Assembly: GCF_900496995.4 (NCBI RefSeq)
Contig: NC_044011.1
Span: forward strand, 17,206,041-17,270,040
Reading direction: 5' to 3'
DNA length: 64,000 nt
Origin: Aquila chrysaetos chrysaetos
Taxonomy: Eukaryota; Chordata; Aves; Accipitriformes; Accipitridae
Position 1 is the stretch's first letter; every line of letters begins with the position of its first letter. Both the position numbers and the translations under genes were made by a program. The notes under the pieces were generated by a model. The model was not told the DNA's origin, searched no databases, and worked only from the letters and a program-made list of their open reading frames with translations. Shown here piece after piece: positions 19,641 through 32,898 of the stretch.

Positions 19641-22600
19641 GAGAGTAAATTCATCATGTCCTCAGTATGACCCTTAGAAATACTTCCTTATATTTATGGG
19701 TTTACGTCCTCTCTCACAGAGTTCTTTTTTTTTTTTTTTGTACTGTAAGAATTAGGATGCAGCTTAGAAAGAATAGTCTGGCAAGGGCACAATTTCTTTG
19801 CTTTTTTTATTTATTTTTTTTTTTCCTCAAAATAATTGTCATACAGGCAAGTCATCAGTGTTCTTTATATTACGATTTTTCCATCTAACCAGTAAGTAAT
19901 TGAGATAAGAAATTTTCTTAGATTTTAAATTAATATTTTTTAATGTATAAAATAGGTTGTGTCAAATAAAAAATACCATTAGCTTACAGAACACAATTTT
20001 TTGTACATTGTTTTTTATTTTTAATTCCCATGTGTCAATCTCCATGTATGTTATATCATTAAGTAGAGAAATTGATTGCTTTTTGAAAGAGAAAAATGGC
20101 ATATTCAGTCCAGCATTTGAACAGAAGGCTTCTCTCTATTTTTTTTAATAATGATCTGTGTGTAAACTCTCTATATGTGTATACACACATTAGAATATAC
20201 TCACTTGTCATGTGTCTTTGCAAAGCAGATGATGATTGGCCCCTGCGCTTATAAGAAACTATTGTGCTGCGAACAGAGAAAAAGGACCGTCAGTAGGCTA
20301 CAACGTCTGAGATACTTGTTCAGGAAGTTCTTGCATCAGCATGGGTAATTTTTGTAATATGCAGAACTGTGGCATCCCACTCTGAACTAACTTCTGTGTT
20401 TGTCCAGCCTGTTAAATTATTTAAGAAAATTTTGCTTCCATTTCATTTAATCACCTTACCTAATCGTAAGATAAGATGTAAGCTTGAAAAAGAGGCCTCT
20501 TGTTTCTGAAGAAACACACGTTTTCAAAGCAGGTGGATGTTGCTCATGCGGATACATTGATTTGATTGTGGAGGAGTTGTGTGATGCTAGTACAGTACCT
20601 TGTCATCCAGTTACTTTGATTATTGATTAATTCCTTGGCAGCATACAGATACTTAAGAGTCCTGAGGCTTCTTTTATTCTTCACTTCTGATTTGCACTGC
20701 AGTAGCTTAACACATTAGCTGGCCTCTGTGTGTGTGCTTTATATACATCTCTCTCCTTTGTGCACATGTGTAAGATTTACATACACCTACACACAAATAG
20801 AGAACCTGGGTCTTTTCGCGAGTACCTGTATAGCAAAAGGTATATAGCTAGCGTTAGAAAAAAATCTGTCGAGCTGCTCTGAGTTTGTGTGTGTATCAGT
20901 TGTTTGTTTTGCAGTGGAGAAACTCGGAATATGCCTGATTCTGCAGCTCTTTTTATGCCAAGTAGATTGCCTGTATTGGGAGTTCTGGCTAAGCCAGGGC
21001 TGCAGAATCATGTCCTGTGCCTGAAGGCCTTTAAACAGCTGTTAGTGTGGTGAATAGATTCTTGATGTCTCAATGGGAGAATAAAATATATTTTTCCCTG
21101 TGCATTTTCGAATAAACAGTTTAGTATTCACATAGCTTCTATTTAGAAGTAGAAAATAGCAATATTCTCAGTTAGTAGTATCTATATATATATTATGACC
21201 ATATATTTGACACTTTGTGGTTTGGTGTTCAGTTATTGGTTTCTGTAGTAGCGCTTATGCCTACACGTTGAACAGCAGGACCCTGTGTACGAGATACAAT
21301 AAAGAAAGAGAGATGCAAACCTGTCCACTGTATTACTGCCTCCATCATGTAAGGATTCTACAACTAAGCAGTCGATTACGGTCGTCTTGGCATTCTGATC
21401 TGAATCTGTGGGGATGAAAACTAAGGCATTTAATCCGTTGCTAAATTTTCTAGTTACATATGTAACATAAGATTTTTGAAATTACTAAGCACGGTCTCTT
21501 AGGTGATGCTGTTTCATTCTGAAATAACATCTTAGTTAAAACTAGATGAAATTCATGCAATGAAAACAAGTTTGAGTAGCTACTGATAGATCTTTCTGTT
21601 TCTTACTTTTGCGCCTCAAATATTTTATCATAGGTATTTTGACATTCTCATTGTTAATGTGAGAATGGCAGTAGTTTATTTATCCTTATTCCTTAAGATT
21701 GTACCTGTGTCCTAACTAGTTACATTTCAGTACTTTCTCAAAATATGCCATTTATCGGGAGGCTTTGAAGATTCTCTGTGGATATGTAAAGTAGTATTGC
21801 CACACTCACTGTGCATGCATGCTCAAGGCTGCAGAATTTCAGTAGCATGTGTTTGTGGTAGGCTAACTCGCTAGAATATATTTTAGAATTGTGATTATTA
21901 AGGTACTTGGGAAAAAAACTTTTTTTTTTTCAATTTTGGGGCTATTTACATAGTGCTAAATACATGTTTTGGTAGGATTGAATGAGGACTTTAATTAAAA
22001 TTAAATTAAAAGTATACCTTAGTGGTTTTCAAATTTGTTTTGAAAACTAGGAATAGGAAAGTGGTACTAAGCAGTGTTGTTTTTGTATTGCTTGGTGCTG
22101 GGAGAAGCAAATAAATGTAATACATTAAAATCTTGTGTAGCCAATCGTATTAGAGTAAAATTTATTTTAAAGAAGCCTTACCTGTTAATAAAGTTAAATA
22201 TTATTTTTCAGTAAACCTGAAAGGTTTCTGTACATCCGATGTATGTTTTGCTATTCAGATCCTAAGGTTAACTTTTGAATTTTTTCTGTTATCCAGTCAT
22301 ACCTATTCACGCTCAGTTTTACACACAAATGCTGATGTGCTGGCACAGTGCTGCCATGTTTGTGTTGTAGGTGGGCTGGAGGATTTCTCTTGTTGTACTT
22401 CCAGTTCTGAGAGTGTGGCATCCAGTGGTCCACCAGGAACGTGTCTGCTGCGGAAGGGCCAAACCCATCAAGGGTGGTGTTCCACTGCAGTCGAGTCGAG
22501 GAATTTTCAGGGATGAATGTATCCCAAGATATCTATGTAATTTGTGAACAGTGCATTTTAGGGAGGGTAGATGGCTAATTTGTACAGGATTACTTTTAAC

Positions 22601-22687
22601 TACCTTTATTTGTTCCAAGTACGCTTGATCTTTACGCTGTCTTTCTAGTGTGCCTTGCACTGGAGTAAGAGATGATTCTTCCTGTTG

Positions 22688-22712
22688 TACCGGGTGGGGA
22701 GACTGAGGCACG
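22688..22712 (+). repeat. MIR/L2-like fragment
   Basis: ACCGGGTGGGGAGACTGAGGCACG resembles the MIR/L2 phrase GATGGGGAAACTGAGGCAC. Only this short motif supports it. Confidence 0.3.
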
Positions 22713-24123
22713 TAACATACACCTTCCTTCAGGCAGGCACACCTTGGCACAACTGAAAACAAGAGGTCTCTTAGAAATAAATTGGGCCTTGGTGCCATAA
22801 ACTTTAGCTTTTGAATAAATCCAGTCTTACTGTGAACAAATTCTGTTGCAGGAGAATTTAAGCTTTGCAGGCATCTATTCAGACAACTGAGAAGACGAAT
22901 GATGGAATGAAACGAGGGATTTGTCTGCTGTGTCAATATAGTCACCTTAAACTAAAGGCACCGTCATCTAAAATTCAAGTATTCCTTGCACTGTTTTATC
23001 ATTACGTACTCAATGTCATCTATATAAAGTCACTGGATTCCTCATAGAAATTAAACTCTGAGGAAAATTGAGTTGAACAAGTGCCCAGGAGCTTAGCTGG
23101 TATTGCAGAACTTGCCATCTGATGAATATGATGTACAGAGCACAAGTATGTGCTGGGGGGGGTGCGGGGGTGCATGCACAGGCTTCCTTACTACCACGTC
23201 CGGTTGTTTTATCTGGCAGATAAATTGTCTTCATTTCTAAAGTGAACAAATTTGATGCAGAAATCACAACTGTTGTGTCTTGTTTAAAGATTGCTTTTCA
23301 TATGGGAATTGTTCTTACTGCAAATAAAAAGTACCTTTTACCAAACTTTGTATTCCCTATATAGGATGCTTACTTCATCTGAAGGCACCTGCAACTATTT
23401 AGAAAATTGCATAACCTAAGATCATTATCCTGATGCTATTATCAAAATGTTTCATTTATGTTTATTAAAACCAATGTGAAATCTGTGTAAAAGTTTTCAG
23501 TGGGCATGATTTGAAAGGGTGTTGATATATCATGCTTTTATATTCCATGTATAGTGGAAATGTTAATCTCCTTATAAACTACCAAACCAAGTCATGAGAC
23601 AGCTGAATTTCTGAATGGGTAGTGGCCAATTTGTGGATATAAAACAGAGTTTGATGGTTCTGTAGTGTGTGTTAAGAATTGCTTTCAGTACAGAGCTATC
23701 AGTGTTTGATCTACTTGCATATTACTTCTTGCATTTGAGTCATGGTGGGTTTAGTAACTATGTCAGAAGGACTGAGCATGTGTAGAAGTATGTAATCTAT
23801 TTATTAGTTTCCTTTCTCAGATTTCAAGAACTCTTAGTTAATCTTTTGCACCTGAACTTGCCCAATTGCCAAATGGTGTTCTGCATTTAAGAATTCACTG
23901 TTGTGCTTTGTTTGTCCCCCTGTGTTGTAGCCTTCTCAGGCTTGAAAAGGTACTGAATTTAGGTTTGCAATCTGGTAATTGTTTATGAAGTCATCCATCT
24001 GAGCAATAGACCCTCTGACACTTCCCTCTGTAGGGCTGTCACTGACCTCCCCCTGTCACCCCCATCAGTCTCTTTCTGACCATTGCGGGGTGGGTAAGGA
24101 ATTTTCTGCTAATCCTTTTTCTG

Positions 24124-24125
<2 letters not shown>

Positions 24126-24150
<25 letters not shown>
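24126..24150. repeat. C25 homopolymer
   Basis: Twenty-five C preceded by TTTTTCTGCT. A second run, C14 then T8, lies at 24252-24273 only 100 bases away. Such runs are frequent assembly error points. Confidence 0.9.
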
Positions 24151-24154
<4 letters not shown>

Positions 24155-24251
24155 TCAGATGTACATGGGATTTTTATTTGTTACTTATTTTCTTTAGTGT
24201 GTTTGCTAAAAAATAATAATCATGAGAATGGGAAAAACTCTTAATGTATAA

Positions 24252-24273
24252 CCCCCCCCCCCCCCTTTTTTTT
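24252..24273. repeat. C14-T8 homopolymer pair
   Basis: Fourteen C followed directly by eight T, then AAGGGGG. Simple sequence with no coding meaning. Confidence 0.9.
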
Positions 24274-25179
24274 AAGGGGGTAGTGCTAGTTGTGTTACTA
24301 ATAGGGTCTTGTAAGCTTCTGCTTTAAACTTACACTCAGGATGTTTTTTTTCCTTGAGAGACTTGTTTGGTATTTATTTTAGGTATCTACTTACTAAAAA
24401 AATAAATCTTTGGTAGCGAGGGTTTCTGTTGGATGTTAGTAAATTTTTTCACCTGTGTTAGTTACAAAATGGTTTTGATTCCGCTAAGTTAACTGAGTCA
24501 ATTTATTTGCCCTTTAAAGACCACGTGGCCAGGTCCACTGTGAAGTTCTATTGTTTTAGCTATATAGTTAGGTTCAGGGAATTAATTGCATCCTTGACTG
24601 ATAGCACTTGTGGCAAACCCCTTTGTATTTAGCTTACCATTGGGGTGGTAGTGTGTCTGCACTGGCAAAATAACAGCTTTTATAAGTAGCCTCTCCTGAG
24701 GGGTTTACAGGTATGGCTGTTGAGATAGACGTAACTTGCTGAGTTTTTCACAAGGTAGATGGTTCCACAACGTCTTTTGGTCACGTTTTAAAAGCGTGAA
24801 GTGATCTGCTTTGCACAGGAAAGAGAGGGCTGTCTTGCTGTAGCACAGTCCCTGGTACAGCTGGCTTTCACAGAAGGACCTGAAGTTTGAGCATGGTTGT
24901 TTTTTGTTTGAGTAAAGAAAGAAAATTGGTTCAGAAAATCCCAAAAGGAGAGATCCTGTTTTAAAACATAATTGTAGTCACATGTGCCGTTCCCATTGTG
25001 GACATGTCTTAATTCACAGATAGACTGAAGTAGAATAGTGCCTTCTTTATGCAGGCAGTGAATTCAGCCATGGTAAGTAACTTCTGTGACTTCAGGAAAA
25101 CGGTATTAGTAGAAGATTGGTGCAGGAATTCTGGATAGCTGACTGCATGATCTAAAGGTAGCTGGTTTCACTGTTGGAT

Positions 25180-25226
25180 ACCTCAGTTTCCCTATGTTAA
25201 AATAAGGATAATGGTTGTCTTATTAA
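25180..25226 (-). repeat. MIR/L2 fragment
   Basis: ACCTCAGTTTCCCTATG followed by TTAAAATAAGGATAATGG is a clear reverse-strand match to the core MIR/L2 phrase (CCTCAGTTTCC...TAAAATGGGGATAATA). It is an ancient amniote insertion. Confidence 0.6.
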
Positions 25227-26129
25227 ATTATCTGAGTTTGATGTGTGGTTTTAATTACAGTGTCATGCAGAATGAATAGGCAGCCTAAATACTTGCTATG
25301 TGTGAAGGTATCCAGTCTGCACTGTACCTTCTTCTCTATTTGGATGAGATCTGAGACTAGGTGTTCCCAACATTGATCATGTTATTTGGTTAGCTTGTCA
25401 GACTTACTTGTTTGTAAGCAAGATACTGAAACGTCAGCTCTGAAAGTTTCTTTTGAAAGCACAAGGACAGGATTTGTAGTTCTTAAATTTTATTCTTTTA
25501 AAGTTAAAAATAAAGATAAGGAGGTTTGTTTTGACAGCATCAAAGGAATATGCTGGTTTATTTGCAGCCTTTGATTTGGGTGGAATATATGGAGTTCTGT
25601 ATTTTTTTGTGTAGCAATTTATGTTGTGAATATTTTGGATATTCTGTTTATATGAAGTAGTATTGATGTTTTACTTTCAGGCGTGATTTATGGAAAATAA
25701 TTGTGCTTTTGTGCTTTTTATTTTTATTTTTTTTTAATTTCAGCATTTCTTAGTTGCTTGAAATTCCCAAGTCAAGAAGAATGAGCATGTTCTTTAGAGC
25801 TGTTGTAGTTTTAAGATATTTACAGATGGTCATAGACAGAGGCTATTTAAAGAAATATTTCTAGAAAATTACGGGTGGGTGCCTTTGAGGCTGCTTTAGT
25901 TACGTACCAGCAATAGCAAAATAATTTTACTTGGCAGTTTTACTTACATGTGAAAGTCTGTCCTTCCTGCAAACAGAAAGGTGGGTTTGTGCGAGGTAGG
26001 TAACTTCATGGTGCCCTGCATTTAGTGGTCATGAAAAGCGCCAGGAATATATCGATAGGTGTTAGCTGGTTGTATTCCGTTTTCTGTAATTTGTTTCAAA
26101 CTGAAGTTTTGCTTGATGGAGGAATTTCC

Positions 26130-26855
26130 AGCCTGCAGAAACGCTGACTGGCGGTCGAGTTTCCCCGGGGACGAGAGAGGAGAGCGGGCTGGGTTCTGGG
26201 GCCGACTACAAACGTGGTATTTGTAGCGTCTGTAGAAGTTTCACACATGAAGCAAACTAGTTAGCTTGTATAGCGTCACATGATCAAAATATTTTTCCCC
26301 TTGCCGCTGCCAGAAGCTATCTATTGCTTTTCAACAATCTCGCTCGTCGGGCAGCAGGCCAGGGTGTACGAGGCGGCCCCTTACGTGAGCTGCTCCATTC
26401 TTCACCTCCCCGGCTGGAGTGCCCTGACCTTCACATATGGAGATTAGCCGTGTGCTCCCGCGATTGAAACTCGCTGCCTCAGGAAGAAAGGGCGGTTGTT
26501 TTTCGGTTTGGGTTTTTTGTTTTGGGTTTTTTTTTTCCCTCCTCCTTTTTCTTCCTCGGGGAATTTGACAGCCATTCATCCCTGACCTGGGCAGAGGTAA
26601 TGCAGGGAAAGGGGATTCACATGGCGTGCGGGCAGATAACGCCGGTGTGCGCGGGCAGCGCCGGTGCCTCACCTGCCCGAGGGAGGGAGCGGGGGGCCGG
26701 CCCGGCCCCGGCCGTGAGCTGCTGCGGGAGGCACGAGCGGAGAGGGAGGCGGTTGGGGAATGTTTTGTTTATTTCGAACGATGGTGCTTGGCTGCCTGTC
26801 ACTTAGCTGCCTTTCGAAGAAGGTTTTCTCCCGTAACGATGTTATGCGCGGTTCT
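26130..26855 (+). promoter_or_regulatory. Intronic CpG patch with candidate alternative first exon
   Basis: A CpG-rich patch (GGCGGTCGAG, CTCGCTCGTCGGG, GCGGGGGGCCGGCCCGG and others) stands in AT-rich intron 1. Its 3' edge has a near-ideal donor GTAAGTGA at 26856. ATG 26844 (G at -3) followed by CGC GGT TCT reaches this donor in phase 0, and coding exon 2 begins in phase 0, so the join would read MRGS then GSPMDPM. I infer a possible alternative promoter and first exon of ARID1B. No transcript evidence is available from sequence, and a phase match has a one-in-three chance by luck. Confidence 0.35.
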
Positions 26856-26860
26856 GTAAG

Positions 26861-29800
26861 TGACCTTTTTTGCATTTAAAATTGTATTTTTCCTAGTGAA
26901 GAGATATTGTATTTGTTTGTCTTGTACGTTATATTTTGGTTTACAATGTATATTTTTTCTTTGAAATCCTGAAGCCAGCCCGTGTCACCTGTGGTGGTCC
27001 CCCCAACTGGGCACAAAACCGTTTTTCATGCTGACAAACTGTAGGAGCTACTACTTCAGTGACATTTTTGAGATTTTTAACTTTCTGTAGAATACTCTTT
27101 TTGTTGTTGAATATGTGGTATGCAAATACAGGGGGAAAATAGTGCTACAAAGTATTTTGTTGTGGTTTTTTTTAAGTATTAAAAACACATTTTGCTTTTC
27201 TAATAAACCCCATAACCAGACCTTTTAATGTTTTGATATAAATAGCAATTACACTAACTGAGATCCAACCACAACAAAAAAAAAACCATTTAAAATCATT
27301 CAGAAGAAAAGTTCCCAACTTAATTGAGCTCTTCCTTTAAAGAGGAGGGGCTGATTGGGCAGCATCTGAAGCAAACTGTCTTGCGTTTTAGAGTAGTCTT
27401 CTTGAAGTGCTCAATGTGTTGGCATAGTTGCCAACATTTAAAAATAAAGAAAAAGATTTTTCCAAGAATTAGCTAGGGATCTGAGGGCTACCGCAGCCTA
27501 AGCTGTCGAGAGTTTTATGTGTGAATGCTGGTGGCAATCGGAATGTTTTCTGGATGAATTGAGACCCTCAAAAAGTTTTAGATTCAGGTACATGGGTTGG
27601 TTGTCTCATATGTCGGGGTAGCATTTAGGGATGTGCTTGTTCACGAGGAACTTGCCAAATACAGCACTTTGTGAACAAGCAGTGGAGAGGGATTGCCTGC
27701 CCCAGGAAGACTTTGCATAGCCCCCCTTCCTCCTTTTAGTTCTTTGTGGCTCATTTTAATAATAATGGTAATAATAATAATACCACCACACTTTGTTATT
27801 GGGAGAAAGTTTGGGGAGGGCCTGAGTGAGCTGTTACTTTGCTAGAGTGTGGTTGGCAGTATGGTGGATGCGTTCCTCTACTTTTTCTGGGTATACTAAC
27901 GCTATTATGTGTCAGCTGTGTTCTGCGATATGGTTGCTCAAGGCTTTTCCTTTGTATTTGCTCCTGCAGGGAGTGAGAGATTTATTTGTGGATTATTTGG
28001 TTCTGTCTCACTTCTTTCCTTCCCAAAGTTATACTACTTTCTTTTATCCAAACGTTGTCATATTTTTTTTCTCCTTTGTCTTGTGATGCTTCTTTTTCCT
28101 TCTTTAAATGTTATCTCCAAATTCCTATCTTTCTCGCTTTCCGAATCATTGGAGTGATGGAAAAGCCATCCTTATTGTCTTCTGCCATTTTACAGTTGCG
28201 CGAGAGTGAGTAGTGTGACCATATATCCAGAGGGAAAATAGCTTTTGAGTGACCCTGGTACTCATCCCTCCCTCTGACTTACATTTGCTCCTCTCTGTCC
28301 TCCAAGGAATCTGTGCACAAAAGTTGTTGGGGAGAGAGAGCGACAGCAGGGAAAGTGCCTTTGCTAGCCAGCATCCTCTGTAGGCTCTTCGAGTGACTGG
28401 AGGTCAAGTTGCATTAAAAAAACAAAAACCAAAAAAGCCACCAAAACACCAACCAAGCAAGCCCCCAAATCCTGGCAAGACTTAGTGCCGTTTTTTTTTT
28501 TAGGTTCCTCTAATGCTGACCCTCTAAGTAATAGCTATCTTAGAGAAGAGAGGGAAACAGACAAAGGAGACAAAACCAAGCTGGAATGTAAATATTGACG
28601 TGCACAGTTTCTTTACTTTTTACCAGGCATGGCAGCTGTAATTAAAAATTGCTCTTTCTATATTTGCTTAAAAGATATTTGAGACTATGTCAGCATGAAA
28701 ATTGAAGCGTGGTATTGCTGTCTGTGTGGAAAGTGTAGAAAAGACAGGAACTGAGGGGAAGAAACACTCTGAGTGTAATTGTCTATGTTAAGTAGTAAGT
28801 GTGATGTGCTAGATGCAGTCTACACAATTTTGTAATACCTGATAATTCATTTCATAGATTTCTCTTCCTTTGAATTCTTCTCAGAAGATTGGGGGTGCGG
28901 AGAGAAGCAAGCTGCCAACGATGGCTGTTTGTTTTTCTACCTGTCATATTTTCTTTGGGGGGGTTGTAGCTTGTTAAGATGGTGAATGAAGCCTGCTAAA
29001 AAGTTAGTTAAGGTTCCATTGTCCTAGGAAAATACCTTAGAAATTCAAAGAACAAAGGCCAATTTCTTCTTGCATGGTAGTCTCCAAATTCTATCCCTTT
29101 GCTTCTAAGGAGACCTAGATGTTTATCCGCAACAATCTTGTTCCTTAAAAAAAAAAAAAATCTCAGATTTACCTGTGATAGTTACTTGTCTTTTAGGTTT
29201 GAAAAAGCTGAGTCTGACTTACCCCATTTGTTCCTTCTCTCTACTGCTTTTTAACGTTCAGTTTAAATTTTTTCTTTGCTTCGGCTTGATGCCTTCCTTG
29301 AAGAGATGGAGGAAGAAAGTAGGTGTGTTTTGTTAAAGGCTGCAGCTGGTTATGGCATCATAATGGAAGGTTCAAATAATTACGGTTTCTGATGACGTTT
29401 TTACTTTCTTGAAGTCCTTGAACTCGTGTATGGTTGTCTTCCTCGAGCAAGTTGTCTCAGCCAGGGTGCAAGGAATAGGTAGAAATGTAGTTTTTCTCAC
29501 CAGAAGTGGGGTTATGTATCTTATCGTAGACCAAAGGAGACAATGAACATGACTTTTTTTTTTTATTCTTATTTTTTTGTCCCAAACATTTATCTGATAC
29601 TGAGCATTCAGTAGCACGTTTTGTCTGTCATTTTTAGATTAATGCTTGGGAATAAGCAGGGTATATTTTTTTAAATCAAGTTCCTTCTTTAGATGTTCAT
29701 CAGAAGATCCAAGTGGGTGTTCCTCAAAAAGGCAGCTTTTTATTCATCTTGGCTTTTGAGGATCAGGGGCTGAAACAAAGAGCAAATTAGCAGGAGAAAG

Positions 29801-32637
29801 GTTGTAACACCTAAATGTATAGGAAGATATGTATTGAGCTAAATGGGCATGTGCCTTTTGTGTAGATACCAAGGCAGAATTTCTTTGGGGAAAACTGAAG
29901 AAAACTGAAAACCTCATTTGTTTATCTCTGCATTTTTCCATAGCCTTTTGTTACACTCCTTGGGCACTCTTTTATTGAGTTCTGTGTTGCTAAAAGATCT
30001 TGCACCAAAGTGTGAGTCTAATAGTCATCTGAAGCTGATCTAAGACTTTGCTTCTGCTGAAAAGACCAGTCCTACCCTTTTATCAGCTCCCTGCTGCTTC
30101 CCTTGTGTCATAACCTGAGTCGCATCAGCTCGCTGATTTGTCTGAAAACTAATCCAGCCAAACCTGTGAATGGTTAGCTTTCAGCCAGATCATTGAGCTG
30201 ATCTGACTTGCAGCACAATCTTTCCAGCACAGAGGTAAGGCAAGGGAGAGTGTGGTGAGTTCAGCTGAGGGTGGGGGTCAGGGCGGGACAGCCCCTTTTG
30301 GTGGCGGTACAGGCTTGTATCACCTTAAACTCATCATGAGACTGCATCTTGAGTATAAAATTACTCTGTAAGTGACGACAGATATTTCTCAGTGTTTCTT
30401 TGGAGCATTGTTATCCCCCTCTTAAAAAGGAAAGAAGCCGAGGCAGAGAGTAAAAATTGGGGTTTTTTTTTGTTTGTTTTGGTTTTTTTTGCCAAGATGA
30501 TAATTATACAGAATGCACTGTTTGCAGTGGCCAAATAAACTTTCAGTATCTTTGAAATACTAGATTTCAAGGGTGGGACTCATCTAGCCATATGTATTGT
30601 AGGCATTTATACCTGATCTTTTCATCTTTGTGGGCTACTTCGTGGGCTTTTCGTCTCTTTGGTGTAAAGAAATAGTAATTTCTTGGTGTGAATCATCTCA
30701 TCCTAAAGTAGGCATGTAATGCAGGTCTAATGAATCATGCTCCTAAAGTTACATGTTTTTCCCCTTGCTCTAAAGAAGGTCTAAGCCGATAAGCTCAGGT
30801 GTTGATGTCGAAGGACAGGTGAAATTAATTCCTTCCACTATTTATAGTGTTTTCAGATCATACAGGCTAATGACTCCAGACTTCTGTTGGAGTTCTGGAG
30901 TAACCTTCCTCTCGTTATCTTGCTAACCCATTAGAACTAATGGTTTTAATACCCATTTCCTGTTAAGATTGATACATTTCTTTTTTGTTGTCCTTTTTTA
31001 TAATACCTATTCAGAGTTTTTCCTGCTGTTGCTTTTCTTTTGATATGTTAAATTTTTGCCTGTAAGAACTGTCAGTGTTTCTTTTCAAGCATATTTGCAG
31101 ACACAAGGCATACTGGCAAATTTGAAAATATCAGGATGAATTTCCAGATCAGTTGACCTTAACGCTTAGGTACGCAATTTCCATACAGAGATGCAAGCTT
31201 TTCGTTTGGAAATAGGGCAGCAGTTTTGTCGTGTAGATGCTGCTTCACAGTCTGTTGAAAACTCTTCGCCCGTTGATGGCACTTCAGCTGCGGCCAAGTG
31301 GGCACCTCTGGCAAGGAGTTGCCACTATGGTTCTCCTCCGCGCCCAGCGCTGGTGCTCCCGGCGGCTTGGCAGCCCTCCCGCCGGTTGCTCCAGGGGGTC
31401 TGTCCGTGGGGTGTCACGCAGGGCAGCAAACCTGATGAGCACTTCGGCAGGACTGAGGGGCTGCGCTGGGCATGGGGAGGAAGGAAGGGGCAGCCCAGTT
31501 GAGGGATCTCTGCCACCAAGGGAGCTTGTGTCTGCGGGAGCAAACAAGGCGTGTTCAGAGGGCTGCGGGTGTTTTCCAAAACCAAAGCGACGAAACCCGA
31601 TGTAATGCTGAGGGATGAAATTGTTCAGAAGTACAAAAGAAAACACAGGGATGCCTATCCTGCAAAGAGCTCTTTTTGGCAATGCAATTTTTTTACAAAA
31701 CAGTTAAGAGGAAACAACACATTTTGCAAAAGAAATTTACTGACATGTCCTGCAAAATGGTTAACGTAGTCCTTAATTATCTCTAGGTCACTTAACCTTT
31801 CTTAGTAGAGTGTTTAAAATGCCCAAACTGAGGTATTATTGCTATTAATAATTTTGCTGACATCTTTGTGGCAGGGTGTCAGTGCTTTCCACTTTTTGGA
31901 GGCTGGTGTAACTGGTATTTCTGTTTGCTCCCTTCTAAAGGGATCTTTCTCACAAACTGTGACAATTTATTTGGCTTAAGCTTGGGTTTCTGAGCTCGGT
32001 ATCTTCTGAAAAGTTGGTTGTTTTCAAAAGATTCTGAAGAGTCTTCTGTAGTTTTATAGTTTGTATGTTTTTTACGGTTCTCTTTTATAGTTTGAAGTTC
32101 AACTAGTGGCATGGTTTTTAGATGTACTTTTTTCCTCCCAGTGTGTATGAGGGGAGGAGGAGGACGCATGGCTTCCTTAAGGTTGACTGAAATGTTTTAA
32201 CTTCTATAGCAAATGAGGTGAGAATGAAATTGTCGGAAGGATAGAGACTAAATTATTGAAGCACTTGACTGTTTAAAGTAGCTGGGGATGTACTATAAAA
32301 GGTGTGAGTCTAACAGTCAAATGTGTAAACAGCACCTTATTCCTTCCTCGTACCTAATTTCTCACCACTTGCTTTATATGATGAGAGCCTAAATCAGTGT
32401 GGGAGATACCGCAGCCGTTCTCAAAGTGTTAGTTTATGATGCCTCCACCAGAAGAATAATCTATTACCATATAGGATAGCAGAGAGAAAAGCATTTTCAA
32501 GGAAGATTAATTGAAGTAATTCATCACTTTAAAATGAAGAAGGTTCATCAAACAAAAATAAAAGCTAAGTATTTTATGTGCCTCTATTGGAATTTGATAA
32601 CCATTTGTTTTGCTAGAAAATATATGTGGACTGGGCA
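26861..32637. other. Intron 1, middle part, no exon recognised
   Basis: AT-rich intron with bird-style simple tracts: TAA/AAT repeats at 27757-27782, an A/C-rich tract at 28414-28470, A14 at 29147-29160, and GT-rich T-runs at 30461-30492. A more GC-rich patch at 31260-31520 carries overlapping frames on both strands with no recognisable product. Confidence 0.6.
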
Positions 32638-32898
32638 CCTAGTGCTTGTCTACACAAGGAAATTTAATGGTACAACTATGTGCTATAATTATATGCTATA
32701 ATTATACTAATATAACTCCCTATGGAGACACTCTTATACCAGAATAAGAGTTTTCATGGTTTATCTTATTCTGCTTCCAAAGCATGTGAGCTTAAGTGGG
32801 AAAGGGTACTCTTATACTGGAGTAAGTTTCCACACTGAGCTAGTTATATTGGTATAATTATGCATTTTTTTCTTTCAGTGTAGACAAGTCCCTAGTGC
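32638..32898. mobile_element. Nonautonomous hAT-like MITE with 8-bp target duplication
   Basis: The element body (32646-32890, 245 bp) starts TTGTCTACACAAGG and ends GTGTAGACAAGTC, so the termini are inverted repeats sharing CTTGTCTACAC-type sequence. The 8-bp CCTAGTGC flanks it on both sides (32638-32645 and 32891-32898), a size typical of hAT insertions. Inside are repeated TGCTATAATTA and ACTCTTATACYRGARTAAG phrases. It has no transposase and resembles a MITE family abundant in turtles and crocodilians. The hAT assignment is inference from the duplication length. Confidence 0.65.

Larger units (their letters stand above)
18481..24125. other. Intron 1, AT-rich part, no exon recognised
   Basis: The CpG island ends here and AT-rich intron begins. 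T-tracts occur at 19726-19739 and 19803-19824, and TATATATATA at about 21184. A candidate conserved block lies at 19440-19640. A minus-strand frame of 208 codons at 22319-22945 has no recognisable family. No RNA gene is seen. Confidence 0.6.
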
